NCBI GenBank assembly: GCA_023055505.1
Contig: JALIRH010000001.1
Span: 8,930,467-8,994,466, forward strand
Length of the DNA stretch: 64,000 nt
Reading direction: 5' to 3'
Source of the DNA: Callipepla californica brunnescens
Taxonomy: Eukaryota; Chordata; Aves; Galliformes; Odontophoridae
In this document: one piece after another, positions 39,225-53,000 of the stretch
Position numbering within the stretch: position 1 is the stretch's first letter
Layout: the number at the start of each line of letters is the position of its first letter
The notes under the pieces: model-generated
Database searches by the model: none
What the model was told of the DNA's origin: nothing
What the model saw: the letters and a program-made list of their open reading frames with translations, nothing else
Position numbers and translations under genes: made by a program

Positions 39225-42200
39225 GTAAGTAAAAAAATCACTCATATTGCTTCTGTTCCTTAGAGACAGTAATGATGTTTTCAGAATTAACAACTCTGTC
39301 AACTGGTAAGATTTTTAAATAATACATTGAATAGAATGGATGAATACCTGTGTGTCATGGCCTTTGCAGGGTTTTCATTACCATATGTCTGTTCATGAAA
39401 TCCTGAAGAAACAAGTTAAAATGTAAGGTGTTTGTTTGTTTTCATTATAGTTCATGTATTTTTTTTTCTGATTCCAGTTATTTTTTCATTTGGCATAGAT
39501 ATGTTTCTTCTTATATAGGTGAAATAAATGTTCCAGAATATTTTGCTTCATTAAATAAAATCCAGAGAAGTGGGCAAAGTAATAATAAAACTGAAAAGGG
39601 AAGCAAGTTTTCCCCTGGGTTTTGCATTTGAGAAAAAAAAAATGCATGTCAATAACATCACTGCTCTTTTAGGCATATTGACACTGCATGGAATCTTTAA
39701 TAAAATGTAGTAGTGAAGTAAGTTTCTAATTCAATGGGATGTATACAGTAAATATTTTCACTATGCCCTTATAAGATTGTTCCTCAATTACTTTGACACT
39801 TAGTAGAATTCAACTGCCACAGATTATGAGCAAATTCTAGGTTTAATATTCCTTTTTTTTCTCTTTAACATAATAGGGTCAAGGACAAACAGCATCCCAG
39901 TGTAAGAACTGCCACCCTAGATGAGATCATCTTTAAGGAACTTTCATTACCCCTTGATTCTGAGAAACTCATACTTAAGAAAATGTCTTAATTTTAGAAA
40001 AACAAGCACTTGAGAATTTAAAATTCTTAGTAGTAATGCTGTTACATTTGAAATCTGACACATGGCAGAACAGGCAGTTGATGACTCCTGATGAGCTGTT
40101 GAGAGCACAAGGATTACATGAATGAGTTGGACCCACCCAGTTCAGAGTCCCACCACTGGGTAACAGTTTGCACCAGCTATCTTTGAGGGAAGTCTCAGCA
40201 ATCTCCTCCTGGCAAGACAGCAAAGGTGCAATCATCCACTTGCTAATGTGGACACTATTATCTCAAAAATATGAAGTTTGGCAGAAGCCATGAAGCCTAC
40301 TCTACATATGCTCCATACAACAAACACAATATTCACATATTAAAGCTTGGAAGTCCTGGAAATGTACAGTTTATCTTTTTTTTTTTTTCTTCGGAACCTC
40401 CACAAATTCTTGATCAGAACAGAAATTATGACAAAGTTCACATTTTAATCGAATAACAAGTCCATAAAATTCTTTGCTCAGTTTTCAGCATTCCACCATT
40501 TTAATTTGATCCAGAGATCCATTCCCTCCTAGTAGAAGGCGGTGGGGAATTCGCAGACTGTCACCCCTGGAACCTATAGTTATTTTTGATGCTTTTTTAA
40601 TATCTTTCATATTTCTTAAATGGAAACTATGAATAAGGAAAATGCATCCAGATTGCATGAATCACAGTTTTCAGAAATTAGGTGATTAACCTTGAGTGGA
40701 CTTGTGAGTTTTTAAGTGCAGAAGAAAATTGAAAAAGCATTATGTCAGTGCTTGCAGTTGGATCGCAAATTCAAGTGTCAAGTATCAGGCTTCTAAATCT
40801 GAAGCCACACTTAACTATTAGATGGTTTTAGAGCACAGAGCAAATCTCAGTGCTCAGACTGAGCTTTCTCTCAGCTTGACTCCTTTTTAGACTTTTTAGT
40901 TCTGCTAAACCTAATCCTGTGTTCTTTTTCATAAACTCTAGAGGCTTATTTACTTCAAATTCATTAGATTTTGCAGTGCCTTACCATCTGGGGTTGGTGA
41001 TTTCAGAATATTCTGACATCATGAGCGTATTTGAGTGCACCTGAACTTATAATACTATCCTCACGGTACTTCTCCTGTGGAGGAAACTCCTGCTGTTCCA
41101 TTTGCAGAGGTGGAGAATTAACTGTAGAGCTACGCTGAAATCACTACAATGACAGAAGTGTGTGCCTACTTGCCAAGAACTGTTTTAAACTTGTTACTTC
41201 ATCTACCAAGAGCAAGGCAAATGTAGGTGTGGTATGCAGCACTTGGCACAGGCTGGTAAATTCACCCACGGAGCAGAGAAAACAGACAGCCACACAAGTT
41301 GCCCTTACAGGATCTAATTAAAAGCTGGTTTAGGTATGAGTCCATTGTCTATAAAGGAAGCTAAGCTTATCTAGCTCACATGTAGATCTCTACATTCAGT
41401 AAACTGAATCCCATCTCCATTTCCAAATTAAAGCACATTTCACCTGAGATGCTCTCTTCCATTCAGTCAAGACCTGATTTTTCTTTTGTCACCATAAGTA
41501 CTTACCACAGTGGATATCACAGATCTGCAGTGGAACTGAATAATCTACATCTGTCCTCCAGCCCTTGTAAAAGAAAGAATAGTCTTATTCCCCTTTCAGC
41601 AGTACTGTTACTAAACATTTCTGTTGACATAAATAATAAAACACTGATTTATTAGTCTACTTGACTGAGTACATTTTTATTCTAATTTTAAAGAAATGTA
41701 TGTGGTGACTTCAGTCCAGTGAGTCACTATCATTTTTAGGTTTCTAAAGGCTAAAACCAATCAGTTTTTTTTTCTTGTTTGAAGAGTTATATTCTGACAG
41801 ATGTTATTTACAGAATGGACGATTTATGCAGGAAAATATCAACTCATCAACTCAAGAACCTCAAGAAACACCAAGTTGAGAACTTTCAACTCCAGAGCAG
41901 AGAAAACATATCAGCTTCATACTCATTTTCTATAAATGTCTTCATGAAGTTCAGATACGGAATTAGTGTGCAAAAATGTCAGTAATTCGATCTGCTGTGC
42001 TATCAGGAGCACTAATTCTAGCATTCTATGTACTTACTGTGCTGTTAGCTATATGCCTAACCTTTTCCAGAAAATGTCAAGGTTTGAAAGATTCATCTAT
42101 GATTTACTTGGATCTTTTGACTAACTTTTCATTACAAACAAAGGAACATACAGAGACAGGATTAACAATTTCCTGTTGATATCCCTTTATCTGCCACTTA

Positions 42201-42506
42201 CAAAGCAGCAGGATCGCTGACAGCAACTTCTCTGTTAATTAATATCATCTCAACAAGAGGTGGTGGCAGCACTTCAAGCTATAAATAATGCTCTTTGCCA
42301 ACTCCATTTGCACAGTAATCAGATCTGGCTAGGAGGAGGAAGCTGCGAGGGTGCCTGCTGGTTTCCCTCTTTTTCTTTTTTTTCTTTTTTATGACTTGTT
42401 TATTTTGTACACAGTACCTGGCAAAATCAAGACACATACCTGAATGCAAATTGTTGACCTGCACATTTCCTGTGACATAGCAATTGACACAGAATCCCCC
42501 TTATGG

Positions 42507-42556
42507 AAAAAAAAAAAAAAAAGAAGAAAAAAAAAAGAAGAAAAAAAAGAAGAAAA
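42507..42556 (+). repeat. A-rich / GAA simple repeat
   Basis: Poly-A run broken by AAGAAG units; purine-only for about 50 bases. It creates a spurious Phe-rich frame on the other strand. Confidence 0.95.
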
Positions 42557-43589
42557 ACTGTCATTTTCCATATCCTGGAACAATGAAAAAAATACTGTCT
42601 TTCCGCTTCTCTTCTTCCTTTGCCAATTAATACTGCATGTTTCACTGGATTGGAAAATTAATATATAATGTAAAAAATTATGAATATACACATTCATTAT
42701 GGAAGGTGCATGTTTTCAGAGATGTCTCCGGCTCTCAATGACCATAAGCTAGGGTAGTTTTGCCAAGCACAGTCTGGATAGCACAGGGAGGCGTGAGGGA
42801 GGGCACATTCCCACCAAGGCTGCTGACACCACATTAGCACCGACCATCTTCGCTTCTTTTCCCTGGTGTACATGAGTTGAAGGAATGACCTTTTTTTGCA
42901 TTTTGTGTGGGTTTCCCATCATATTGTACGCCAAGAACATGCTCAGCCTTAGGGTAAAATTGTCCTAAATGACTGTTCTGACACTTAACATTTGATTGTT
43001 TATAGTTTGTCCTCAAAATGCTGTTAGTTGGTTCACTAATAGTTCTGCATCCCACACTGTTTTCTTTGGTGTGGTAAACTCCTAAAATAATTTTGGTAAA
43101 TTAGGTGAATGTGTTCTTACTCAAGCACAACCAAATTGGGATTACTAGAAGGAACATCAGTTTCTGGGAACACAGAGCTAAGTCATTATGAAAATTTTGT
43201 GTATATTGCTCACGGTGGTGAGACAGGAACTGCATGTAACTTATGTGGGCTTCCACTCTGTCACGGTACACAAAGGAAATCACAGCTTTGCATCAGAAGG
43301 AAGAAAAAAAGCATTTCTAAATGTAATGGAGCCCTCCATGAAAGACACTGTACAACACCTGGCTCTGCCTCATCAGTGTTGTAACATTAGCCTTCTCACT
43401 TTATAATTCACAAAGGGAGCATTTAAAACCAATAGTCTAAATTCCACAGATTTTATCTGAAATAAGCCAGTTGAAGGGAAATCACATCAATAGGTGTTCA
43501 CTGAATATAGTTTACCAACTGCTGGTGCACGGAACTCCATCTCTATCAATAATACAGCATTTCTCTAGATATCTTACTCCATTAGGATG

Positions 43590-43863
43590 GAGTTCTCTTG
43601 CTCTTCTCTGTGACATCCAACAATAGGACAAAGAGCAATGGGTGCAAGCTGAAACACAGGAGGTTCCACACAAGCATGAGAGTAGTAAATGTAACAGAAC
43701 ACTGAATGGGCTGCCTGGAGTTTGTGGGGTCTCCTTCTGCAGATGCATTCAAAACCACTAGGATGTGCTCCCGTGTGACCTAATCTAGGTGTTCCTGCTC
43801 AGGCAGGAGCGCTAAGATCTTTTGAGGTCCTTTACAATCCCTGCCATTCTGTGATTCTGTGAC
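43590..43863 (+). mobile_element. CR1 LINE 3' tail fragment
   Basis: Plus strand shows the 3' polyprotein remnant 'gacatccaacaataggacaa agagcaatgg', then 'aatgggctgcctggagtttg', and ends 'tttgaggtcctttacaatcc' and 'ccattctgtgattctgtgac', a CR1 tail. It starts about 45 bases beyond the candidate last exon of the receptor gene. Confidence 0.82.
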
Positions 43864-43907
43864 TTCTGATAGACCTGTGCCCTCGTTCGTCAGATCTCTT
43901 GGAGGAG

Positions 43908-44075
43908 TTAGCATATTCCACTTAAATTCAACTTCAACTTGCACAACAAAACCCAGAGTTGGAAAACTCTGCTTGGAACAGCTGCTTTTCTACACTTCGG
44001 ACAGTTTAAGTTTAAGAACTCAACTGCTTGCTTAAAAAGTTGCCTTCTAATCAACAACCCCCTGGTATATGCACG
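43908..44075 (-). CDS. Possible terminal coding exon of the IL17REL-like gene
   Basis: A good acceptor (GATTCTTTCATTGTGCAG) opens a phase-0 frame that matches the preceding exon and runs 55 codons to a stop. The peptide has a CPKC motif and a weakly hydrophobic segment near its end (VFQLWVLLCKL), perhaps a short membrane anchor, but I recognise no family homology. It rests on phase and splice signal only. A CR1 tail begins immediately to the left. Confidence 0.3.
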   Translation of the reverse strand, partial: RAYTRGLLIRRQLFKQAVEFLNLNCPKCRKAAVPSRVFQLWVLLCKLKLNLSGIC

Positions 44076-47000
44076 CTGCACAATGAAAGAATCAAAAGAC
44101 TGAAAAAGCAGTCTTGCCTTCCCACCGTCTTTTTCCTTTCTCTTTCCTTTTTGTTGAAAGAAGCAGCTGTGCAATCAGTTGTTGTGCAGCCCCAGTCAGC
44201 TGTCTGAAGAAGTTAAACTTAATGAAAACTTACCTTTTTGTGTGCTAAATGTGGGTTTCTTTTAGCAGCCACAAGACTGAGAGTAGCTAAAGCCCCTTGT
44301 GAAATTGTGCCTCAAGCCTTATATTTAACGATGTGAGACTTGTGAGGTCTGCTATACCAGTGACCCATATAATTATATTAATAAAATAATGCATAGTACA
44401 AATACTATACCACAAAAATGATGTTAAAAGAATATTAGGTTCCTCTCAATTGTAGTTACTTTCTTTGACATGACTCATTTGACGTCAGTCTCCTTTTTTA
44501 TACCTTCCATCAGTGTGAGATCAGAATCAGAACTACATGCTTTAAAAATGTTCCAGTAATTGTTCCAGTAAGCATATGCATGTGCTTATTAATGCTTTCA
44601 AGTTGCACAGCAGTAAGTGGAATAATAAACAAATGTGGTTAAATTTGGTCAAAAGTATTACAGTATTTGAAGAAATAATGTATACAAACCACAGAGACTG
44701 AATGGCGTATCCCAACAGATTCACATGAGGCCAGCTGTGTCCTGTTACACACCAGCACTGAGAAGTGTGCTTTGGTTTGGGATGTGAAGAAAACTTGTAT
44801 CCGATCTGCAACTGCAGCTGTTCTCATCTTCCAAGCTGACAACACAGGAAAATAATTATTTTTTCATACTGATCAACATGGGACCTACTGGGGAGTTTAT
44901 AAACAGAAGTAACAAAGCATCAAATCTCTTTGCTGTAATTTACAGGCTACAATGACGTGAATACGTTAGTAAAGAAAAGCTTGCTTACTGGAGAAAGCAA
45001 GTTACATTTTAACATTACGTAATTCAAAAAAATATATATTTACCTGGAAATTCTCCATGTGCAAATGGACATTTAACCCAAGAGCCTTGCTTGGTTGTAA
45101 ACTGAAACCAGAGAAATCTGTTAGGAAAACTGATTTTCTTTATTTCAGTCTGTGGGTATAGATTCAAGTACAGATAATCACTGCATTTCAGAAAAGGAGG
45201 TTTGAATTCACAGCTTTTCTGTTCTATAGTATCTCCTAACATTTGATTAAAATTAGACCCCCAGCTCTTCAGGTATTTCTACACCTGCTCAATTTTACAG
45301 AAACATGCCATTCCATTGACTTAAAAGTAGTATACAATGTAATGATAATGTGCCAAAATTAATCTTATGTGGAATTTTTTTTCACCAATAATAAACAGTA
45401 CTCCAATAAATGTAGCATTTCAATCACTTTAATTATCAAATATTTAATATGGAAAAATTTCCACATTAATTTCAATGTATGCTTCAGAGTTTGCATGTAT
45501 GACCTAATATATTTTCTCTGCTTTTCTTAAGTAGAAAAATCTGGACACAGTCTGACCTTTGCCAGATCACTGCTGCTGCATTTCCAAGAACCTCCTTTTA
45601 ATTTAAGGTTTCAGATTTCCTTCATTTTTACTTCCTATTCATCAGAGCTATGAAAATAAACATTAATCCTAGATAATAATAGCAATTTAGAAAGAGGATA
45701 GGAAAGGGGTTCTTTTCAAAGAAACTACTTTACCTTCATGCAAAGTCTTGGGTGAGTGTCCACACGAGAATACTTAACCTGCTTGAAAAGACAGTACTCA
45801 GCATTAGCTGGTTTCATTGACTAGTTTCAGACAATTACTTACTCCAAATTTTCTTGGTTTGATATAGAGAAAAGAACTGGTTTATTTACTGGCATGAAAC
45901 TAAAAATAGAAACAACTGCTATTTTGGATTACTGAATTATTTGCTTACCTGTAACATGTAGCATTTTTATAGTCAATCTAATCCTTTAGAGTTTAATTAA
46001 TTGATTTTGATGTGTCTTGTGTATAAAATTCTGATTACACAGTAGCCTTGTTCCAGTTCCTCATTCATCAGTAATGCTGCATAATGTTTAAAAATTCACC
46101 CCAGAGTGTTGTTGGATTAACACTTCCACCTTCAGCAGAGATAATTCTCAATTTTCAGTAAGAAAACACTTAAACATAGAATGAACTGGGTAACAGATAT
46201 GACCATTACCAGTCAAATCTCATTTTAGGTTTCCTTTTTTCTCGTTTTTTGTTTGTTTGTTTGTTTGTTTGTTTCTGCAAGCAATGAGTTGTGCTGCCTG
46301 TCAGCAGATGATGAATCCCAACAGGCCTGCTCATATGTGTAAAATTAAACTTACTTATTTTTTCAAGATCAAATCTTTGTTGAAACACATAAAATGGTAA
46401 ATCTGAACAATCACTGAACACTTGACCAGGAGTTCCTAAACAAAAAAAAACATTCTAACCCTCTACTCCCTTGCCATCATGTAATCAGAATAAGTCTCGG
46501 TGTTTCCAAAATAAATAATTTGCATATGATTTTATTTGCCTTTTGAGATGTTACATGAATTTTAATGGCTTCTCTTCACATTAAAGTCTGAAACTTACTT
46601 TACTAAATGTTAGCTCAAATTCTATCCAATGCAGTCAATCTCGTGACAGTTCAGACTGAAGTATGTAGCAGTTCAAGATAAATGTATAAAAATCCTTTTC
46701 AGATGTAGCATATAAGTGCTGGAAGAATTGGGGAACACAGTATTTCAACACCCACATCTTCAAGACATTGAAACCAGCTTGAGGCAGGCACTTCAAAGTG
46801 AACATAACGGAGTATAAGACTACAATCAAGGTACCTTTACATCTTCGGTAAGATCTAAGGAGATTTAGATTTATCTGACTTACATTTTAGATATTAAACT
46901 TAAATATCCAGATTATGATATTATGATATCCAGTCGCAACAGACTCTTGACATAGTGAAGCAAAACATCAGAGACGTATCCCTCTAGTCTTTCTTAAGTA

Positions 47001-50000
47001 CCTATTCTCAGATGAAAAAGAGTAGTTCTCTAAATGTCTGTATTTCCTCACCTTAAAGGGAATCTTAGATGAATAGTTTAGTCTTGAACACATAATTTTT
47101 AGACAGCAAAGAAAGAGCAGATTAATCATGCCCTTACTATAAATGGAAAGTGGAATCTATCAACCCCAAAGAATTTAGTAAACATTACTAGCTTCACAGT
47201 CATGTCCATGTTTTATTTCTTAGCGTGAGTCAACCAATATTGAACTTTTTTAATAAATTATGTGGTTAGCGTATGAGAACAGACTGTGGTTATGAATAGT
47301 TCAAAGCATCAGAGAAGAAAAGAGGAATTTGCAACTGCTCTTATTTCAAAGTGTAGCTCCGTGTTATGTATTGTATGGTCACGGCTAATCTTGCTATTTG
47401 AATGAAGAGCTGCAAAGCTCTTACCTTCTCAGGAAAACGTTTGGAAGAATCTTGTATATCTTCACAGTGGTCATTAGACTTCATCAGTCTGCATAGGTTA
47501 ACAGTAACAAGCACAGGGCAGGCTGGTTCCCAAGCTAGGGTTTGTGTCACTGGATTATAAACAATATTATCCCATAATGCCTTTGTATCTGCACACCAAA
47601 AAAGTGGAAATATTATTCAAAAAGTCTAAAAATATAACCAGGGAAAGATGTTTTAATCTTAAGAACTGAAAGTAAGTTATTTTATCTACCACAGTATAAA
47701 AAGCCAGTATGATGACTTTCTTGCAGTTTTGGAATGTATGGTTTTCACCTTAGAGGAATTTCAAGTTGCAACAAAAAAACACTCAGATGAAAAGTAATCA
47801 CCAAGTACTTGCCATTTTCAAAGGGACAAAGTTGTAATCTCCTTGCATCTGGAATTGCCAGCCAACCCTACAATCCAAAAATTAGTGATTAACTAGAGAT
47901 CTTCAGTTACAATAGTTTTTAACATTTCCAAAACTATGTGAAAGACCAGCCTTCCCACCAAAGACACATGTATTACGCCTATTATTGTGTTTGGGGAAGT
48001 ATTTTTTAAAAGGTTGTTTTTCAGTGGATATCTATTCATCATTCTTGGGATTGGAGCTGATGAACTGATCCTAGCTGGAAGCCAATAAACTGGAGTTGAT
48101 GACATGATCCCTTCTAGCCCTATATGCCTGCTATTTCTGAGTCATATATTTGGACCATATTTCATTTAAAAAGACTTACACGATATTCATTGTTTCTTAC
48201 AGTGTCATTATATTCTAGGGGTAAGAAAAGACATTTAAGAATCATAACGCCAGATCTCATGACATTCATTGTGGTTAAGGATGCAGCCTTAAAGTCTGAG
48301 GACTAACATTAAACTCAATAATGCAAGGACCTATGCATGATTGTTAGTATAACCTAATTATTTTGATTAATGTGCACAGTTCTCATTTGTCTGCTCAGCA
48401 ATCATATGTTGTGTTTCTCTGTATATATGCTGAGTGGAATATTTTCTAGTGACCTCCTACCTTTCAGAGTGAAATTAAAAATATATATATTATTAGGTTT
48501 GGAAGAGGCCTCATGATCCAATTCATATACAAGGTATGTGATCTTAGATGTCCACAGTGTACACATCTGAACGTAAATAGACTGCCCAAATTCCTATTAC
48601 AATAGCCAATGAAGATCCAGTCAGCGCTGCCAGTTGAGTTTTCACAGTGCTAATCAGTTCATCCAAAAATAAGCAATTCCATTTGGTCCGCTGAGTAACT
48701 TCACAGGCTTCACTAACTTTCATTAACTAGATTATCACCGTCTAAAGAGTTTGGACATCTAATTCACATGTAGTATTTGCAAATGGGCGTCTACATTTAT
48801 TATGTTAATCCACAAGTAAAATCCCACTACAATATTCAGTGAGAAATTAGTATTTTTGTATTCTATCAAATTCATTTTAAATTAGTTTGGTGAATTTTAT
48901 TTCTTCTTGTTTATCAGATTATTAGAAAAAAGGTATGGATACTGTGATTAGAAGAATGGAGATTAACATCCTTCATTTTTGTGTCAAAAATGGGTTTAGC
49001 TTAAAAAATCTGTGCTTATAAGAGACCATTCTGATGAGTATTTAATTAACAAACGTAGTTTCTCTTTACACATGTTTTATCAGGCTAATGAAAATGTTCT
49101 TCGAATCTCCTTTTTAAGACAGTCTTTATACTCCCCAACCATTCTAGATTTTTTTATGTACATCTTCCATTTTAATTAATGTTTATTAAATATAGATTCA
49201 ATGATTGCCTACATTATTTCATAGAAGGTTTTACCTATACTTTCCTGTTAGCTTGGGATAATCTAGCCACCTACATCTTATTTCACATTTACACTCCATA
49301 AGCATATTTCTTTTACCATTCTATGATGAACTATTACACCCTGATCTTTGTGTGATTTCCAAATATGGACTCACATTTTACAATAAGAATTGTTTGTATT
49401 GGAGAAAATGAATGAACTTGCATTTCACACCATTACACTTTATCCTCATTCAGTTATTTCTATATGAAGAGCTCTAGTCTTTTCCAATTATCCAGATTCT
49501 CTTTTATTATTATTATTATTACATCTTTCAACTGTATTAATAGCAAATCTCATTAACATGTTCCTTTCTTTTGTGCCCTTCTGGCTGATGAAAACTTTTA
49601 TGTAAGACCTGAGTGTGATCCTTAAATAACCTTTCTATTATCACTGCACCATTCAACAGGAGCATTTGAATTAGTCCTCCAAGGAAGTATTACCTACCAC
49701 AGCTTGCTTAAATCATCTCTTAGTTTTGAATGCGAAACTACCTCAAATGCTATGCTGAAATTCAGATTAAATTTGCTGTCTTTTCATTACTTATAAAAAC
49801 TCAGTTAAATTAACATTGTATAAATTAATGTGAATTGTATTCTACTTTCCTTTTATCTCCATTTTTAATTAGTGTTTTCTGAAAAATCTCTTCAACTTTT
49901 TCATCACCATAAGGTCAAACAAGCTTTAGTCAGAAACTGTAGAGCTGTAGAGCATTTTCCTGCAGATTTTCCCACCCTGTTCAGCACACATCCCGTATAA

Positions 50001-53000
50001 AACTTATTTAATCAGAAACAAAAGTATATATAAAATCCAGACTGTTACCTCAATGCAAAGACAAGGAAGTAGCTGGGAGTATTTCAGAGAAACTGATTTT
50101 AAAGAATCCTTCCCTTTTATCTGAAATGAGAAAGATGAACATGAATCTAGGCCAGTTAATAATTTTTAATAAAATTAAATAAAGACATAGAAGACCATTT
50201 CCTATGAGTATGATCTTAATTAGCATTCATACCCCAGACACCTCAAGAAAGCAATGCTTCAGGCCTAAACTCACCACAGCAAATTGTCCTACATCTTCAC
50301 AGGTAAACCATTTGTGACACAAACGAATGTAATAATCTTGATCTCGAAGAAAGTTGGATACATTCACTGATATGATTTTCTTTGTCCTGTCTACATTAAA
50401 GTCCAATTTTCCAGCTGAAAAAAGAAAATTCAAGCATTAAATTTTTATATCTAGGTCTTTATTTAATTTTGTATATTTCTGATTTGATTGTTGCATTATA
50501 AAAATACAGAATGTATTTAAAAACTTAGAGATAAATCATCATTTCTTACATAGGTTATTTGAATACATTCTTTTTATATCCTGAGACTCCTATAGGTAAT
50601 CTTATTTTATGACATTTAACAATTTTCTAAATAATAAACTTGGATATCACTTATTTTTAATTAACACGGTCAATAACGAGAGGCCAAGACACCTGCAGAT
50701 TGAACCTCGACCTCATTTCTTGAAATATGTAGTTCATGTCCAAATACTTGAAATATACATACTAATGGTACTTCAAAAGCTGATTATTGGAAGGCTGAAA
50801 TCTCATTTCTTTGAGAATCTGTGCAACTACGTTAGACAAGTATGATATGTGGGAGCTTTTTCTTTATTCTTCTTCTTCACAGATATCTCAAAATCATGAT
50901 AGCAGTTTGGCCAATTAGTTTTAAGCTAATTATGAGATCTTTTTATAGACAAAATATGAAACTAGTAATCTGAAGTTAATTAAAAGACACAAACCTGCTT
51001 ACAAATGTTTAAGTATTGAATATGTTGTCAATATCTTTATCTGCTATATAGCATTTACAAGTCAATATAGAGAAACACTGAAATTTTCCAACACATCCAA
51101 TATATAATTTTAAGTAGCAGTTGTAAATTATTTCTTTTCTGCTTTTTCAGCTATGAAAACATATAATTGTAGAGGTCACAAGAAATACCCCACAACTTCA
51201 AGTTATACAGAAAATCAGCTCACCCAAACAAGCTGGAATATGCTTTCCCACATCACTGTTTCTGCAATCTGCAAAAGAGAGGCCACAATTTTCTTCAGTA
51301 TTGCTTTATTTATGTAGATATATAAATAAGATTTACAAATTACCCAACAGTTTCCCAACAGTAAAGCAATCTCATACATCCCTTTTATAGGCAAATTTTG
51401 ATCCGCTTCTAGATAGCGAAGTCAGTGGAGGAAGTACCACACACACAGACTGGGTCCTAACTTGTATTAAGGAGCTATCTCACCAGTATGGGGTTTCTAT
51501 TGTTAAATCTCTTCAGCAGTTTAAAGTGGCTAACTAGGACACAAAAGTCCACTTCTTTACCCAGTAGCTAGAAATAATATAAGTAATAATAATTTCAGTT
51601 ATCCTTTCTTTGAAACTCACTCCAGTTGTTTACTAGGCTCATTTCTCTACTACAAACAAATACATTTTTTCTATTCTTGCTTTCCTCTAGACTTTGGTAT
51701 CTGGTGTTTTATTTTGTTTTTTGTCAAGTCAGACATTTACACACACTAAATAAATCACCAGAAAGTAGAATAAGACTGATTATGTCATACATAACACAGT
51801 ACCAGTTAGATCAGAGTATCCCAAAATGTAATTAGCCTTTACATTCAGATTTCGGTTTTATTTTGTTTGATCTTGTCTTGTTTTTCTCCTTGAAAAGAAG
51901 TCTTTTGAAAAAAAAAATTGTTTGAAGATGTTTTCCTACCTTCAACATAGTATTCCTGACTCATCTTAACTTCACAGTAATTTGGTACTGTTTTCATGGT
52001 CACATAGATGTGTTGTGCTACGTTGACTTCAAAGCAATTGAATTGAACCTGCACCTGTTTAAAACGTTTATAAAATAAAGTTTGTGTGCGACTTCCAGAA
52101 TGCATGAAAACCACTAGTTATGAGAGTTAAGCAAGCAATATTTTTATTTAAATTGATCTATATTTGCACAGAGCATTAAGCATTCTAAGACACTGAGATA
52201 CATTAAGAATGTAAAGGAAACAGATGCCATTTAATTAAAAGATTTCAAAGAGTGTCATTATTTCTAATCTAGGAGCTTGCCATCATCTTCCCTTTTAGAA
52301 AACTAAATATACATGAGATAACCGAGAATTCTAAGTGTATATACTCCTATTTGATACACATGCCTTTGAAGGGTAAAAGATTTGTCACTGAACTGAAAGT
52401 AAGAAAATTTTCCAAAATGTATTTGTTAAGTCATGCCTATAAAACTCACCTTTCTCTGAAAGCTAATAATTGTTGATTGCCAGTCCTGCATTGCATTGTA
52501 GGGACTTTTGATCATCAACTGATGATACTGAGAGTAGACTGCAACTGCAGTTTGAGAGCAGAAATTGCTTTCACACATGCAATCAATATAACAAACCACA
52601 TGAAGTAACATATTTTGTATGGGATTAATAACAGTTATTCACAACTAGCTGAAAGCAAAAATTCCTCTTTTAAACAGTGGGTCAAGAGTTGCTTTCTTTT
52701 TTTTTTTCACCAGCTGCAGATATTAATAACAAATACTTCTGGGTTTAGTTTTGTACAAAAATACACTCTGCTGTTGCAATTATTTTTATGAGTTTACAAC
52801 AGATATGTACAAACACTCAGGCATTGGGCTGCTTTCTACATGTGCAAATTCTATGGATCTAAATAAATGCGAGTGGGACGTGACAATATGCACTTAGTGG
52901 TCCCTGTGGCACTGTGCTTCCTGACAACCGGAGTAACAAAAGCTTCCCCACAATTTGACGGGTACAGTAAGAAAGGAAGAATGATCAATTTGAAAAGTAC

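Larger units (their letters stand above)
34679..43589. other. Intergenic DNA downstream of the receptor gene
   Basis: Searched on the minus strand for transmembrane and SEFIR-type exons of the receptor and found none. Short frames include one at 34739-34981 ending in a hydrophilic tail, unrecognised. Apart from the candidate plus exon at 39139 and simple repeats, nothing is supported. Confidence 0.5.

Noticed and set aside
42389..42697. Phe-rich minus-strand frames
   Set aside because: Produced by an A/GAA simple repeat.
44186..44240. GTAAGT donor at about 44234 (minus) as a further receptor exon
   Set aside because: The only open frame upstream does not match the phase of the preceding exon and shows no family similarity.
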